Shown here piece by piece: positions 10,041 to 20,725 of a DNA stretch of 64,000 bases. This stretch comes from Patiria miniata (taxonomy: Eukaryota; Echinodermata; Asteroidea; Valvatida; Asterinidae): the NCBI RefSeq assembly GCF_015706575.1, contig NW_024037076.1, forward strand, positions 8,528,777-8,592,776. Reading direction: 5' to 3'. The translations under genes and the position numbers were made by a program. Positions within the stretch are counted from its first letter, which is position 1. Every line of letters starts with the position of its first letter. The notes beneath the pieces were generated by a model. It saw nothing but the letters and a program-made list of their open reading frames with translations, was not told where the DNA came from and ran no database searches.

Positions 10041-10399
10041 TAGTTTTGGGAAATGATGATTTTTGGCGTTCTCATCTTCTCCTACATTCTCAAGAAAAGC
10101 TGTGTCTTTCACCGTGTATATTATATTCGTCTTGTTCCTCAGCACTGGATACTTTTAGCAGGGTGGTTGTGTTGCACTTGGTAATAGTGCCTTCCAGACT
10201 TTGTAAAGTCGTAGGTCTGATGTGTTCGCGCTGCGAAATCGCAAGATTTGAACACGTTTCAACTCCATCGAAATTCGCTGCGAACGTTTTGCGACGTCAA
10301 ATTAACTTCGCTCAAGTTTGGCATTCATGTGAAGTATGAGCCGGCCTTAACTGAGTTAACCTAGATCTCAGCCAGATACATAGAAACCGATGGCATTGG

Positions 10400-10660
10400 G
10401 AGCATTCGATTGCATGGGATGTAGATTTCATTAGAACGTATAGTTCACAAGGAAACGTGCCCACAGATTACGTAGATTGTAATGAGATAACATTAGAACG
10501 AAGTTCACATTGAAACATTCGTTATATCACATTAGGACGGCGTAGCCCTACATTAGTTTGGAATGTTTATTACATAAGAACGATCGTTCACATTGAAATG
10601 TGAGGTGGACACAGATTAGAAACGTAGGCCTAAATTTAGACTAGGATATTTACTGGAACG
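10400..10660. repeat. Degenerate CATTAGAACG/TTCACATTGAAAC repeats
   Basis: Variants of ACATTAGAACG and GTTCACATTGAAA alternate several times. No terminus or ORF is visible. The stretch continues into a segment that appears inverted at 14,801. Confidence 0.35.
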
Positions 10661-10795
10661 TAGTTTAGAACGTATAGAGTTTACATGAAAACGTGCAGTT
10701 GACACAGATTACATCCAAAATGTCGATTACATGAGATATGTAGGGTATCTTGGGATGTCGTACGCTTTCACCAAAGGATTTCTTTTCACTTTTGA
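10661..10795. other. Segment inverted relative to its paralogue
   Basis: Read as reverse complement it matches 14,801-14,950 (shared CGTACGACATCCCAAGATAC), while the adjacent 10,800-11,785 matches 14,970-15,955 in direct orientation. One copy has undergone a local inversion of about 150 bp. Confidence 0.7.
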
Positions 10796-10799
10796 AATT

Positions 10800-11785
10800 C
10801 ATATTACATGTATCCAGTAAATTATAGTATTTCCCGTTTGATAAACGTATAACATTATAATATGTAGTACATTTCCAATCTGTAAACTTCTTCTTTTCTG
10901 AATTCACTATTTCTTTCCCTTCTTTGAAAGCCGTCTCTTTCAAAGCCCCTCTTTCATAGCCACTTGATCGACGACTTTCAATTAAAAAAAAAGGGATGTT
11001 ATATCTATCCGTCATTGGTGAATCGGTGCACAAAATGTAACTGATGTTCATCTGTGGCATAAGGCATTGTATATACTGTCTTGTAGGCTTATTTCTATAA
11101 ATTGTCTTATTTGGTGACAAAATGTCGGGATTTGTTTTACAAGATTGTGTTCATAAATTAACAAAAGGAAGTTATAATTCAGAAATGTGCTCAAAGTTTA
11201 TGGGGAATCTAAAATGGGTCCATAGCTACAAACAAGCTCAATATAACTTCGGTTATTGCTTCTGGCATTGTTCGAGAATGTCATGTACATTGGGTTCAAG
11301 TCTTCGAGAGATTCCTTTCAATCCAATTTGTTTTTAGAGTGAGTCCTCCTTATGTAGTCTGAGTATCACACGTTTACCGACAGAGCTCTCTCCGACATCT
11401 GATATAATATATCAGAATAAAATATCGAATAAAATACAATAACATATCGAAAACAATTGTGCATTGCTCAAATATTGTGTGAGCAATGCAAATTGTATTC
11501 GACCCACGCGCCAGACAATCGGAGTCGACTTAAGAAATGGTGAGGTCATTTGATCAGAAATATGGGCTAAGCTGTTGATTGGTCAATTTGGCCGACATGT
11601 TTTTGAAATTCAATATTGGAAGGCGCCAACTGAATGTTCAGAATTTCGACAGCAAGACGAACTCTTTGTTTTGTGTAATTAATCGCTGAATCTGCTCGCA
11701 CGTCACAGACCCTTGCTACTCATTCATTTGGCCATTGTTACACATATTTAATGAAAAACATGTCTCTCAGATTGCTTTTGTAGTG
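10800..11785 (+). other. Duplicated upstream flank, copy 1
   Basis: It matches 14,970-15,955 over about 1 kb. It contains the TAGTCTGAGTATCAC repeat at 11,353 and runs to TTTTGTAGTG, where the solo LTR starts. No gene is supported. Confidence 0.6.
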
Positions 11786-13067
11786 TGTCACAAGAGGGCG
11801 CAATTTTGTTTCTTTAAATTTAATATTCATTAGGTCTTCACGGTCCGCCTCCCTTTTGTTGATACCGCCTATAGTGAATATGTTAATTGTGATTGATTTT
11901 TGGGGAGTGGTATCCCGAATAAGGCCGTAGCTGGAAAGTTTGAAAGAATTTGTGGATTTTTTAAGTTACATAACATTTAGAGGGGTGTGTGTGGTATGTG
12001 AATTTCTAAGGTTGTAATTTGCATTTTCTAGACTGACTTACTGAAGTATTCACATTCTTTGGGTGCCGTAGAATTTTAGGGAGCGGTTGAGGGGAGAAGC
12101 AAACAGGTTGGAGGTGCGATAGCACATACTGAGCGATAGCTCCTGATAATTAGCTTTGCTAGATTTCATTTTGGGGATTTGAGAATCCTGGTTTTTGGTG
12201 TTAGCCAAAGTGTCAGCGTTAGCTGTTTTTAGCTGTTTTCAGCGTTTGTTGCCTGTGACTAGCTGTTTCTCACAAGCTGTTTTAGCCAGCGAGATTTGCA
12301 CCCCTTGACGGTGTACCGGGTCTTAGGAGCCAGTATATACTGTAAGTTGTATTTAAATGATTTTTCTTATTGGTTTAATGTAATTATTTCATTTCAACAT
12401 CGATAAATGAGTCAATTTTGTTGTAATGTAGATCGTGCATATTTGAATGGGTTAACATGGTAAATTTGCTTTTTGAGACACGCCCCTTTTGGGAGGATAT
12501 TCACACTGTTTTGTGGTCCATTTGATGTACTTAAGTTAAGCCTGAAAATACTAGGAAGTAGGTGTTTATCATTGTATTTAATATTTTCAGGGCTCCTTAT
12601 TGTGGTTTTAAAACCACACCCGACAAGTTTGACCGGACCGCCCATTGGCTGGGACCGCGGTGATTTGTCTCACTGCACTGTGGAGCCTTCCTGCTCTCTA
12701 GACACTGAGGTCGTGGACATCTGGCCCGCCCAGTCGCATGTAAAGGAGCGTCATCCACCTCCGATTCGCCAGTGCAAGGATCCCTTCGTGGACCGCTGGA
12801 CGATCGCTCACCCAACAGTGAACTGATTGAGTATTATCCTCAGGTTGTAGAGTTATAAGTATTGGGAAAGTCATTAGGGTCTAGGAATTGAATTAGGCAA
12901 ACAGTACTCCCCATTCATTGAATTCTGGTATATTTTGTAGATAGTGTAAATAAATATTTATTTTCTTTTGTAAATATCAATATCTGTTTCTGAAGATTTC
13001 CTTTTTTTTATCAGGGACGTGTCCTAGAAACATAAATTCTTCGTATAGTTGAGCCCGGTTTGTGACA
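11786..13067. mobile_element. Solo LTR, LTR-retrotransposon fossil
   Basis: The element is 1,282 bp, begins TGTCACA and ends TGTGACA, and is flanked by the 5-bp duplication TAGTG (11,781-11,785 and 13,068-13,072). The paralogous site near 15,960 and a second one near 13,470 lack it and read straight through, so it is a clean insertion later than those duplications. TG...CA ends, 5-bp target duplication and an AATAAA-bearing 3' part (about 12,950) fit an LTR. There is no internal retroviral coding region, so it is a solo LTR. Family is undetermined (Gypsy-, BEL- or ERV-like). It is relatively young within this cluster. Confidence 0.8.
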
Positions 13068-13212
13068 TAGTGAATAGACAGGAATGCTGACATTAAAGCC
13101 CCAGGCCTTCACTAATTCAATCACAGAACACATTTTTTCACTTCCGAGAGTGCTTCAATTTAATTTAGGTACAAAAGAAACGTGGGTACGTAATTATCGT
13201 TAGCGCACTACA

Positions 13213-13600
13213 ATGGTGAGGTCATTTGATCAGAAATATGGACTAAGCTGTTGATTGGTAAACTTGGCCGACATGCTTTTGTAATTTGACAGCGGAAAGA
13301 TCCGATAGAAGGCGCCCATGCACTGATTGTTCAGAATTCAAAGACACGACAAAGTCTTGTTTGGCGTAATTATTCGCCGAATCTGCTCGCACATTACAGA
13401 CCCTTGCTTCTCATTTTATTTGGCCATTGTTACAAATACTTACAAAACATGTGTCTCTCAGATTGCTCTGAAGTGAATAAACAAGAATGTCGACATTAAA
13501 GCCCCAGACCTTCATTCATTTCCGATCGAGCGTTCTTCAATTTAATTTAGGTACAAAAGAAACGTGGGTACGTAATTATCGATAGCGCACTACAACACAG
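13213..13600 (+). repeat. Tandem copy of type II upstream block
   Basis: The block from GGTGAGGTCATTTGATCAGA to ATAGCGCACTACAA repeats the sequence that, in copy 1, runs from 11,538 to the LTR and on from 13,073 to 13,212. It also occurs once at 15,716-16,104 before A3. The A2 pseudogene therefore has two copies of a block of about 390 bp upstream and A3 has one. Confidence 0.65.
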
Positions 13601-13708
13601 AGCAAGGGGAATTTCTATACAATTCATACCTAGGCCAGGCTGATCACTTACGGTGGAAAAAAATTAAGCTAATATGACCTTGGGGCACATTTTGATTCAG
13701 CGTATCAG

Positions 13709-13715
13709 AATAAAA
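13709..13715 (+). promoter_or_regulatory. Altered TATA position of A2 pseudogene
   Basis: A3 reads CAGTATAAAACAC; here the aligned string is CAGAATAAAACAC, so TATAAAA has become AATAAAA. This fits relaxed constraint at the pseudogene. Confidence 0.4.
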
Positions 13716-13783
13716 CACGCGGAGTAAGCTTGTCTTGATTCAGAAGCTTCATCACACCACTATAGACTTGCCACATCTAAAAG

Positions 13784-14752
13784 ATGGATGCTTGGTCGAT
13801 TCTGCGTACAGTCATCGGGAGCATTGGCATCCTGGGTAACTTTGTCGTTTGCATTGTCATCGCTAAAGTTCCGGCCATGAGAACATTGACCAACGCCTTC
13901 ATCTTCAACCAGGCTTTGGTAGATTTCCACGGCTCGTTGTTCGTGGTGCTTCAGAGTAACATCAGAGCACCGAAGGTACTGCATTCCAACGCCGTGATCG
14001 CGACCATCTAGTGCTACATTTGGCAGTCAAATGTCATACTCTGGGTCCTGTACGTCGCCTCCACATTGAATCTGGTCGCCCTTACATCTGAGCGCTACTT
14101 GGCCATTGTGTACCCGTTCAAGTACGTGACTTACTTCGGTAAGAAACAGGCCACGGGTATGCTTGTCGCAGTTTGGGTGTTGGCCATCGGCTACAAAGGC
14201 ACCAATGCGTTTTATAATCAAATCGTTGATCGCGCTTGCGTGTTTGCCAATCTGTCTAGCGCGGCACACAAGGCATGGGGAACTATTACATTTCTCATCG
14301 AGTACTTGATCCCGTTGATCTTTATGACTTTCTGCTACGTCCACATCATCCTTCAGCTGAAGAAAGCTTCGACAACTGTCCACGCCGAGCCATCAACCAG
14401 CCAAGAAAGCAACAGTAGTATGAGTGGTTCCCTTCTTCGCGCCCGACGTAACACGCTGAAGACCCTCTTCATTGTCTTTGTGACATACACCAGCTGCTGG
14501 TCGCCCAATCAGATCGCCTTCTTCATGTTTAACGTCGGATTTTTCTCGCTAGACTATAATAGCGCTTTCTATTTTATCTCAGCGGTGCTGGTGCAGCTTA
14601 ACTGTTGCATAAACCCGATCATCTACGCCTTCAAGTACAAACAGTTCCAGACAGGTGTACGAGTTTTGCTAGAACCGTGTTTCCCGAAACTGGCTCCTAA
14701 ACGCCAGCAGGAATCGGTGGCAACCATTGCTGGCAACCACCGCCCAAATTAA
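13784..14752 (+). pseudogene. Receptor A2: class A GPCR with one nonsense codon
   Basis: The frame is co-linear with A1 and A3 over all 322 codons. The only disabling change seen is codon 76 (14,009-14,011): TAG where the paralogues have CAG (Gln), just before the conserved Cys77. Downstream the frame stays open for 247 codons with ERY, CWSP and NPIIY intact. TM2 reads DFHGS instead of DLLGS, and the upstream TATA position is altered. It looks like a recent or even segregating pseudogene; sequencing error at one base is the alternative. The 3' flank departs from the A1/A3 type after TACTGCGCGA at about 14,800. Confidence 0.88.
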
Positions 14753-14800
14753 GGACAATTTCGTGCCACAGTACATGTACTAAGTGTAGTACTGCGCGAA

Positions 14801-14965
14801 AAGCGAAAAGAAATCCTTAGGTGAAAGCGTACGACATCCCAAGATACCCTACATATCTCATGTAATCGACATTTTGTATGTAATCTGTTCCCACTGCACG
14901 TTTTCATGTAAACTATATACGTTCTAAACTACGTTCTAGTAATTAACGTTCTAGTCTACATTCTA
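14801..14965. other. Inverted counterpart of 10,661-10,795
   Basis: It begins right where the A2 3' flank stops matching those of A1 and A3, and reads as the reverse complement of 10,661-10,795. The breakpoint follows the near-palindrome AGTACATGTACTAAGTGTAG. Confidence 0.65.
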
Positions 14966-14969
14966 ATTC

Positions 14970-15960
14970 ACATTACATGTATCCAGTAAATTATAGTATT
15001 TTTCGTTTGATAAGCGTATGACATCATAATATGTATCACATTTCCAATCTGTAAACTTTTTTTTTACTGAATTCACTATTTCTTTCCCTTCTTTGAAAGC
15101 CGTCTCTTTCAAAGCCCCTCTTTCATAGCCACGTGATCGACGACTTTCAATTTAAAAAAGGGATGTTATATCTGTTCGTCATTGGTGAATCGGTGCACAA
15201 AATGTAACTGATGTTCATCTGTGGTATAAGGCATTGTATATACTATCTTGTAGGCTTATTTCTATAAATTGTCTTTTTAATATGTGGCGACAAAATGTCG
15301 GGATTTTTTTTTTACAAGATTGTGTTCATAAATTAACAAAAGGAAGTTATAATTCAGAAATGTGCTCAAAGTTTATGGGGAATCTAAAATGGGTCCATAG
15401 CTTCAAACAAGCTCAATGTAACTTCGGGTTTTGCTTCTGGCATTTTTCGAGAATGTCATGTACATTGGGTTCAAGTCTTCGAGAGATTCCTTTCAATCCA
15501 ATTTGTTTTTAGAGTGAGTCCTCCTTATGTAGTCTGAGTATCACACGTTTACCGACAGAGCTCTCTCCGACATCTGATATAATATATCAGAATAAAATAT
15601 CGAATAAAATACAATAACATATCGAAAACAATTGTGCATTGCTCAAATATTGTGTGAGCAATGCAAATTGTATTCGACCCACGCACCAGACAATCGGAGT
15701 CGACTTAAGAAATAGTGAGGTCATTTGATCAGAAATATGGACTAAGCTGTTGATTGGTCAATTTGGCCGACATGTTTTTGAAATTCGACAATGGAAGCTA
15801 GGCGCCAACTGAATGTTCAGAATTTCGACAACAAGACGAACTCTTTGTTTTGCGTAATTAATCGCTGAATCTGCTCGCACGTCACAGACCCTTGCTACTC
15901 ATTCATTTGGCCATTGTTACACATATTTTATGAAAAAAACATGTCTCTCAGATTGCTTTG
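14970..15960 (+). other. Duplicated upstream flank, copy 2
   Basis: It matches 10,800-11,785 and then continues without the LTR into the A3 promoter region (GCTTTGTAGTGAATAGACAG). This is the paralogous empty site of the solo LTR. No gene is seen. Confidence 0.65.
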
Positions 15961-16212
15961 TAGTGAATAGACAGGAATGCTGACATTAAAGCCCCAGCTC
16001 TTCACGTAATTCCATCACAGAACACAATTTTTCACTTCTGAGAGTGCTTCAATTTAATTTAGGTACAAAAGAAACGTGGGTACACAATTATCGATTGCGC
16101 ACTACAACAAAGAGGGACATCTCTATACAATTCACATCTAGGCCAGGCTGATCACGGTGGAAAAATTAATCTGAGGATAGGACCTTGGGGCACATTTGAT
16201 TCAGCGTATCAG

Positions 16213-16219
16213 TATAAAA
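16213..16219 (+). promoter_or_regulatory. TATA box of receptor A3
   Basis: A canonical TATAAAA lies 69-75 bp before the ATG, giving an expected leader of about 45 nt. Confidence 0.55.
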
Positions 16220-16287
16220 CACACGGAGTTAGCTTGTCTTGATTCAGAAGCCTCATCACACTAATATAGACTTGCAACATCTCCAAG

Positions 16288-17256
16288 ATGGACGGTTGGT
16301 CGATTCTGCGTACAGTCACCGGAAGCATTGGCATCCTGGGTAACTCTGTCGTCTGCATTGTCATCGCTAAAGTTCCGGCCATGAGAACACTGACCAACGT
16401 CTTCATCTTCAACCAGGCTCTGGTCGATCTACTCGGCTCGTTGTTCATGGTGCTTCACAATAACATCAGAGCACCGAAGGTACTGCATCCCAACGCCGTG
16501 ATCGCGACCATCCAGTGCTACATTTGGCAGTCAAATGTCATCCTCTGGGTTCTTTACGTCGCATCGACTTTGAATCTGGTCGCTCTTACATCTGAGCGCT
16601 ACGTGGCCATTGTGTACCCGTTCAAGTACGTGACTTACTTCGGTAAGAAACAGGCCACGGGTATGCTTGTCGCAGTTTGGGTGTTGGCAATCGGCTACAA
16701 AGGCACCAATGCGTTCTATTATGGAATGGAGGATCGCGCTTGCGTGTTTGCCAGTCTGTCTACAGCGGCGAACGTGGCATGGGGAACTATTACATTTCTC
16801 GTCGAGTACTTGATCCCGTTGATTTTTATGACTTTCTGCTACGTCCACATTATCCTTCAGCTGAAGAAAGCTTCGACAACTGTCCACGCCGAGCCATCAA
16901 CTAGCCAACAAAGCGACAGTAGTATGAGTGGTTCCCTTCTTCGCGCCCGACGTAACACCCTGAAGACCCTCTTCATTGTCTTTGTGACATACACCATCTG
17001 CTGGTCGCCCAATCAGATCGCCTTCTTCATGTTTAACGTCGGGTTTTTCTCGCTAGACTACAACAGCGCTTTCTATTTTATCACAGCGGTGCTGGTGCAG
17101 CTGAACTCTTGCATAAACCCGATCATCTACGCCTTCAAGTACAAACAGTTCCAGACAGGTTTACGAGTTTTGCTAGAACCGTGTTGCCCGAAACTGGCTC
17201 CTAAACGCCAGCAGGAATCGGTGGCAACCATTGCTGGCAACCACCGCCCAAATTAA
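16288..17256 (+). CDS. Receptor A3: class A GPCR, intronless
   Basis: The 322-residue product is near-identical to A1, with the same landmarks: GILGN, D47, Cys77/Cys152, ERY, CWSP and NPIIY. Notable differences are MDGWS instead of MSARS at the start, Thr for Ile at position 11, CCPK for CFPK near the C-terminus and Leu for Val in TGLRVL. An in-frame TAG about 20 bp upstream fixes this ATG. Its 5' flank is of the A2 type but its 3' flank is of the A1 type, so the gene is recombinant between two lineages. It is likely expressed from the TATA box at 16,213. Ligand unknown. Confidence 0.92.
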   Translation: MDGWSILRTVTGSIGILGNSVVCIVIAKVPAMRTLTNVFIFNQALVDLLGSLFMVLHNNIRAPKVLHPNAVIATIQCYIWQSNVILWVLYVASTLNLVALTSERYVAIVYPFKYVTYFGKKQATGMLVAVWVLAIGYKGTNAFYYGMEDRACVFASLSTAANVAWGTITFLVEYLIPLIFMTFCYVHIILQLKKASTTVHAEPSTSQQSDSSMSGSLLRARRNTLKTLFIVFVTYTICWSPNQIAFFMFNVGFFSLDYNSAFYFITAVLVQLNSCINPIIYAFKYKQFQTGLRVLLEPCCPKLAPKRQQESVATIAGNHRPN

Positions 17257-19165
17257 GGACAATTTCGTGACACAGTACATTTACTACGTGTAGTACTGCG
17301 CGATCTCTTCATAACTGCACGTCACCCCTAAATAACGCCGTTTGCTTGCCACAGAAAGCACTCTCATCACGTCACGTCTGTACAGCTCTTCTTTCTGAAC
17401 ATCACTGCGACTCCCAATCACATTCAAGACAGCACTAGCATGTACAAAACCGTATCGAACAAGTTCTCATAATCGTGATGTTGATCACGCTCGACTCTAT
17501 CTTTCTCTAAGCTGTGAGTGCTCTGTACCCGTGGACCCTAGTCCCTTACCTTGAAAGATCACTCTCAGTGGATGCTAATTAAACACGAACGTTCCGAGTT
17601 GTGCTCAAAAACAGCTGGCGAGACCGTGTAACCCCGTCCTTTCCGGAGATCTTCCAAAGGTTGGAGACAACAAGGTGGCGTCTCAGAGGATGAACTTGTA
17701 GCTTTAAACTGTAATCGTCACCACGAACAGCCTGCGAAACAGCTCTTGCTCTGGTAGCCGCTACGTGGCACCAAGAAGCTAGGAAGGCAGAACATCACAT
17801 TAAACTTGTAGATTAAAATTGTAGTGGAAGATCGAGACGATTTGTAGATCAAAATGTGGAGCATAGCCCGCCAGACTGTGGCCGACGGAGTAGGCCTAGT
17901 AGTATGTTTTTTTTGTAGTTTATTTTTATCTCAGCAAACCTTGAAATGACAAGGTCTCGATCCGCTCGGAAATCAATACCGCGCACTCTCAGGGACACTG
18001 GGAAACGTGCTTTCTCCGCTGCTATGGTTTCCAAATATGGAACACTCTGCCCATCACTGTCCGGAATGGATCGTCGTCTGTTGAGCAGTTTAAAAGATTC
18101 TCGAAAACCTATTCTAATCTCACTTTAACCCAGTTTTGTAGGTTTGTTCAAACCGCTTCTGAAACGTATGGCGTCTTATAATAGAATGCGTGACAACCTG
18201 CGGCGGTCGTTGTGGTGATTTTGAAAAATGCTCAGAATGGGTTTATACATGTGTCAAAACTTAGGTTAAGGCCGATACTTTATGGCTCTATTTTGGGAAT
18301 CGAAGGGCGCTGAGCAAAATATGCAATCTCAATTCTAACTGAGTTTATTAAGCTTTTCTCTGTGGGCCTATGTGATTTTGGTTGTATTTATTAGCAATAT
18401 ATCTGGCTCTTAGTTCAAATACAAGCTTGTCAACCTCGTCCCATACGCTCCCATAGCTGCTCCAAGGCCTCGCCCTGGTACTCGATCATTTTGCATGTTT
18501 AAAAATCTCCTCTCTTAATTTATTGAGTGAAAATGTCATATTTTGAACGAAAAGGGTTATTTTTGATGAAAAAAATCCACTTTAATAAAAACTGACCACT
18601 TCTTGAAAGAAAACACACCGTGACACCACCAGCTCTTGTTCTGGGAGACTTTCAGGGTGAATAAGCCAGTTTCAAGCACTTCTGTTTATCAAAAATAATC
18701 ATGCAGTTTTGTAGCCTAAAAAAGAAATCGAGATTTTAAGTTTACCGTATACCATTATACCATAAGATACCTGTTAGTATATAGCTATAACAGACATGGC
18801 ATATTGTTGTTTAAGTTGATACCCATATTGTCAAAACGCGTGTTGTTTGGTATTTCAGAATTCATTTATTATTCAACAGGGCGTACAACTGTGTCAGGAT
18901 GGGGGATACCATTGTGGACATAACCATAGGTACACCCGATAAACATTTTGCATTCGGTAACTTTCAAATATGTTTGATTTCAAGAGACCTTGGTGGTTTT
19001 CTTGACATTTTATGTACATCCATTGGAAGCATAGCTGCAATGTATCACAGTGATAACAGAAGAGTCGTTATATTGATTGGAAATATAGTTTTCAATACAT
19101 CAAGTGGGAACAAAGCCTGAAAAGTATCCGATATGACCATAGCCCGCAATGTCTCGAATGCCAAA
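17257..19165 (+). other. 3' flank of receptor A3 (A1 type)
   Basis: It matches 7,918-9,840. The expected poly(A) signal reads AATAAC (17,330). The match stops near 19,165, where the sequence switches into the truncated MITE that leads the A4 5' flank. Confidence 0.6.
17940..18140 (+). mobile_element. LINE ORF2 C-terminal remnant, paralogous copy
   Basis: The same broken TGKRAFSAA ... WNTLPITVRNGSSSVEQFK signature as at 8,585. It was inherited by duplication rather than independently inserted, because the flanks match on both sides. Confidence 0.75.
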
Positions 19166-19169
19166 ACAA

Positions 19170-19612
19170 GTACACATGAAATTCCAATTCCTTATCTTTC
19201 TTTTAGTACAAGAATCATTCAAATCACTCATGTACTTTGTAAGTTACGGAGTTGTAAAGACAACCGACGTTTTAAGGTTCTGTCCGCATGGATCACAAAA
19301 AAAGTTCGGTGTTCTTTCAGCAAACGAAAACAAATCACATAGGGATGTGTGTGAATTGTTTTGTTTTGCTGAAAGAACACACACCTTTTTTGTGATCCGT
19401 GGATAGAACTTTAAAGCGGTGGTTGTGTTTAAACTAAACTCCGTAACTTGTAAAGGACATAAGGGATTTGAATGATTCTTGTACTAAACAAAAAAACGCT
19501 TATAAATTTGAAGTTTATATCCTAGATTTTGGAAGTGCTACATGCCAAACTTCACTAAAACAATGGTCCCAACATCTGGGTTTCGTTTTTTTTTACTCAC
19601 CCTGTATTTGAG
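19170..19612. mobile_element. Foldback MITE, left end lost
   Basis: It is homologous to 5,405-5,831 and has the same right end TTTACTCACCCTGTA followed by TTGAGGTGTG. The left terminus and TA are missing; the sequence instead joins the A1-type 3' flank after CAAGTACA. The element therefore lies at the duplication junction. Confidence 0.75.
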
Positions 19613-20667
19613 GTGTGTTTTGTTATTAATGCACAAGAAGTCTATACACCTGCTTATCCCTGATGAACGAAAGGCACCTCAAACATGGCTGCAGTACAAA
19701 TGATCTATCTTGAAAAGTAACCTACAAGAACTTCAACAAGATCTTTGAGGCAGATGCTGCAAGGAACGAAATATCAGACCCTCTTATAACTTGTTTTGAT
19801 ATAGACATTCCAACAAGGACTATCAAATCGTGACTGGCAATTTTCAGCGCACACAAATGTATTATTAGATTGCCGTTTTCGGCACTGAGTCCTGCGATTT
19901 GTTTTCATTTTGTTTATTATTTCACAGGTATAAAACAAAAAAAATATATAAATATATTAAGATGTATATGTATAAACAACTAAGTACCATTATGGAAATC
20001 AGATGGACAAATAAGCGAGTAGGAAAAAGAAAAAACTTAAGTGCACCCTGCAGGATCTTTAAAAAGTTAACTTAATAACTATAGAGTAGTTCTCAAGGTA
20101 TTCTCCTTTCCTGTCAAAAGGAAACTTTTTGGAGAGGAAGCTTTCAATTTTGCTTCCTAAGCTGAGCTAATGGAAGTTTAAAACAGCTTTGTTTTCCTTC
20201 AAGTTTCATGGGAAACATGAATCGTTCGAGCTTTTACCAAACGAAACGTGACTTCGTGACTTGGTTGTTGGTTTGCCCGAGGACAAAAGCAAGATAGGAT
20301 TGAAGGGATTCTTTTCAATTGAAATCCATTATGAATCTGTCTTTAATGTTTCGACCATTGTAACAAATAAATGAAAACCACAATGAAAGCGTATGCGTCT
20401 ATGAGCATTACTTCCAAGTTAATTGCCACATATGCTTTTAAACTGGATAAACCTTGATAGCATGAGACCTGCACGAAATTTCATCACAAATGAAAACATA
20501 CACCTGAGTCGTGTATTCAGTCGAGGAAAAGGAGAAATTCGATTGATGGTAAGCGCTACATCAATACGAAGTGGACCATCTGCTTTGATTCATTTGTGGG
20601 CAATATGTCGGTTTGAAAAGTGGAATTGATTAAATTCTAGGCACTCAAAGTTACATCAGTGTGTCGG
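19613..20667 (+). other. Type I 5' flank of receptor A4
   Basis: It is near-identical to 5,832-6,890 upstream of A1. No gene is seen. Confidence 0.6.
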
Positions 20668-20677
20668 TATAATATAA
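20668..20677 (+). promoter_or_regulatory. Putative TATA box of receptor A4
   Basis: TATAATATAA lies 49-58 bp before the ATG, aligned with TATAATAAAA of A1. Confidence 0.45.
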
Positions 20678-20725
20678 CGGGGTTGTCTTGTCTTGAAGTA
20701 ACACACCGCTGCAAAAATCTCCAAG

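Noticed and set aside
12473-12826. 117-codon ORF
   Set aside because: It lies inside the solo LTR and shows no recognisable domain.
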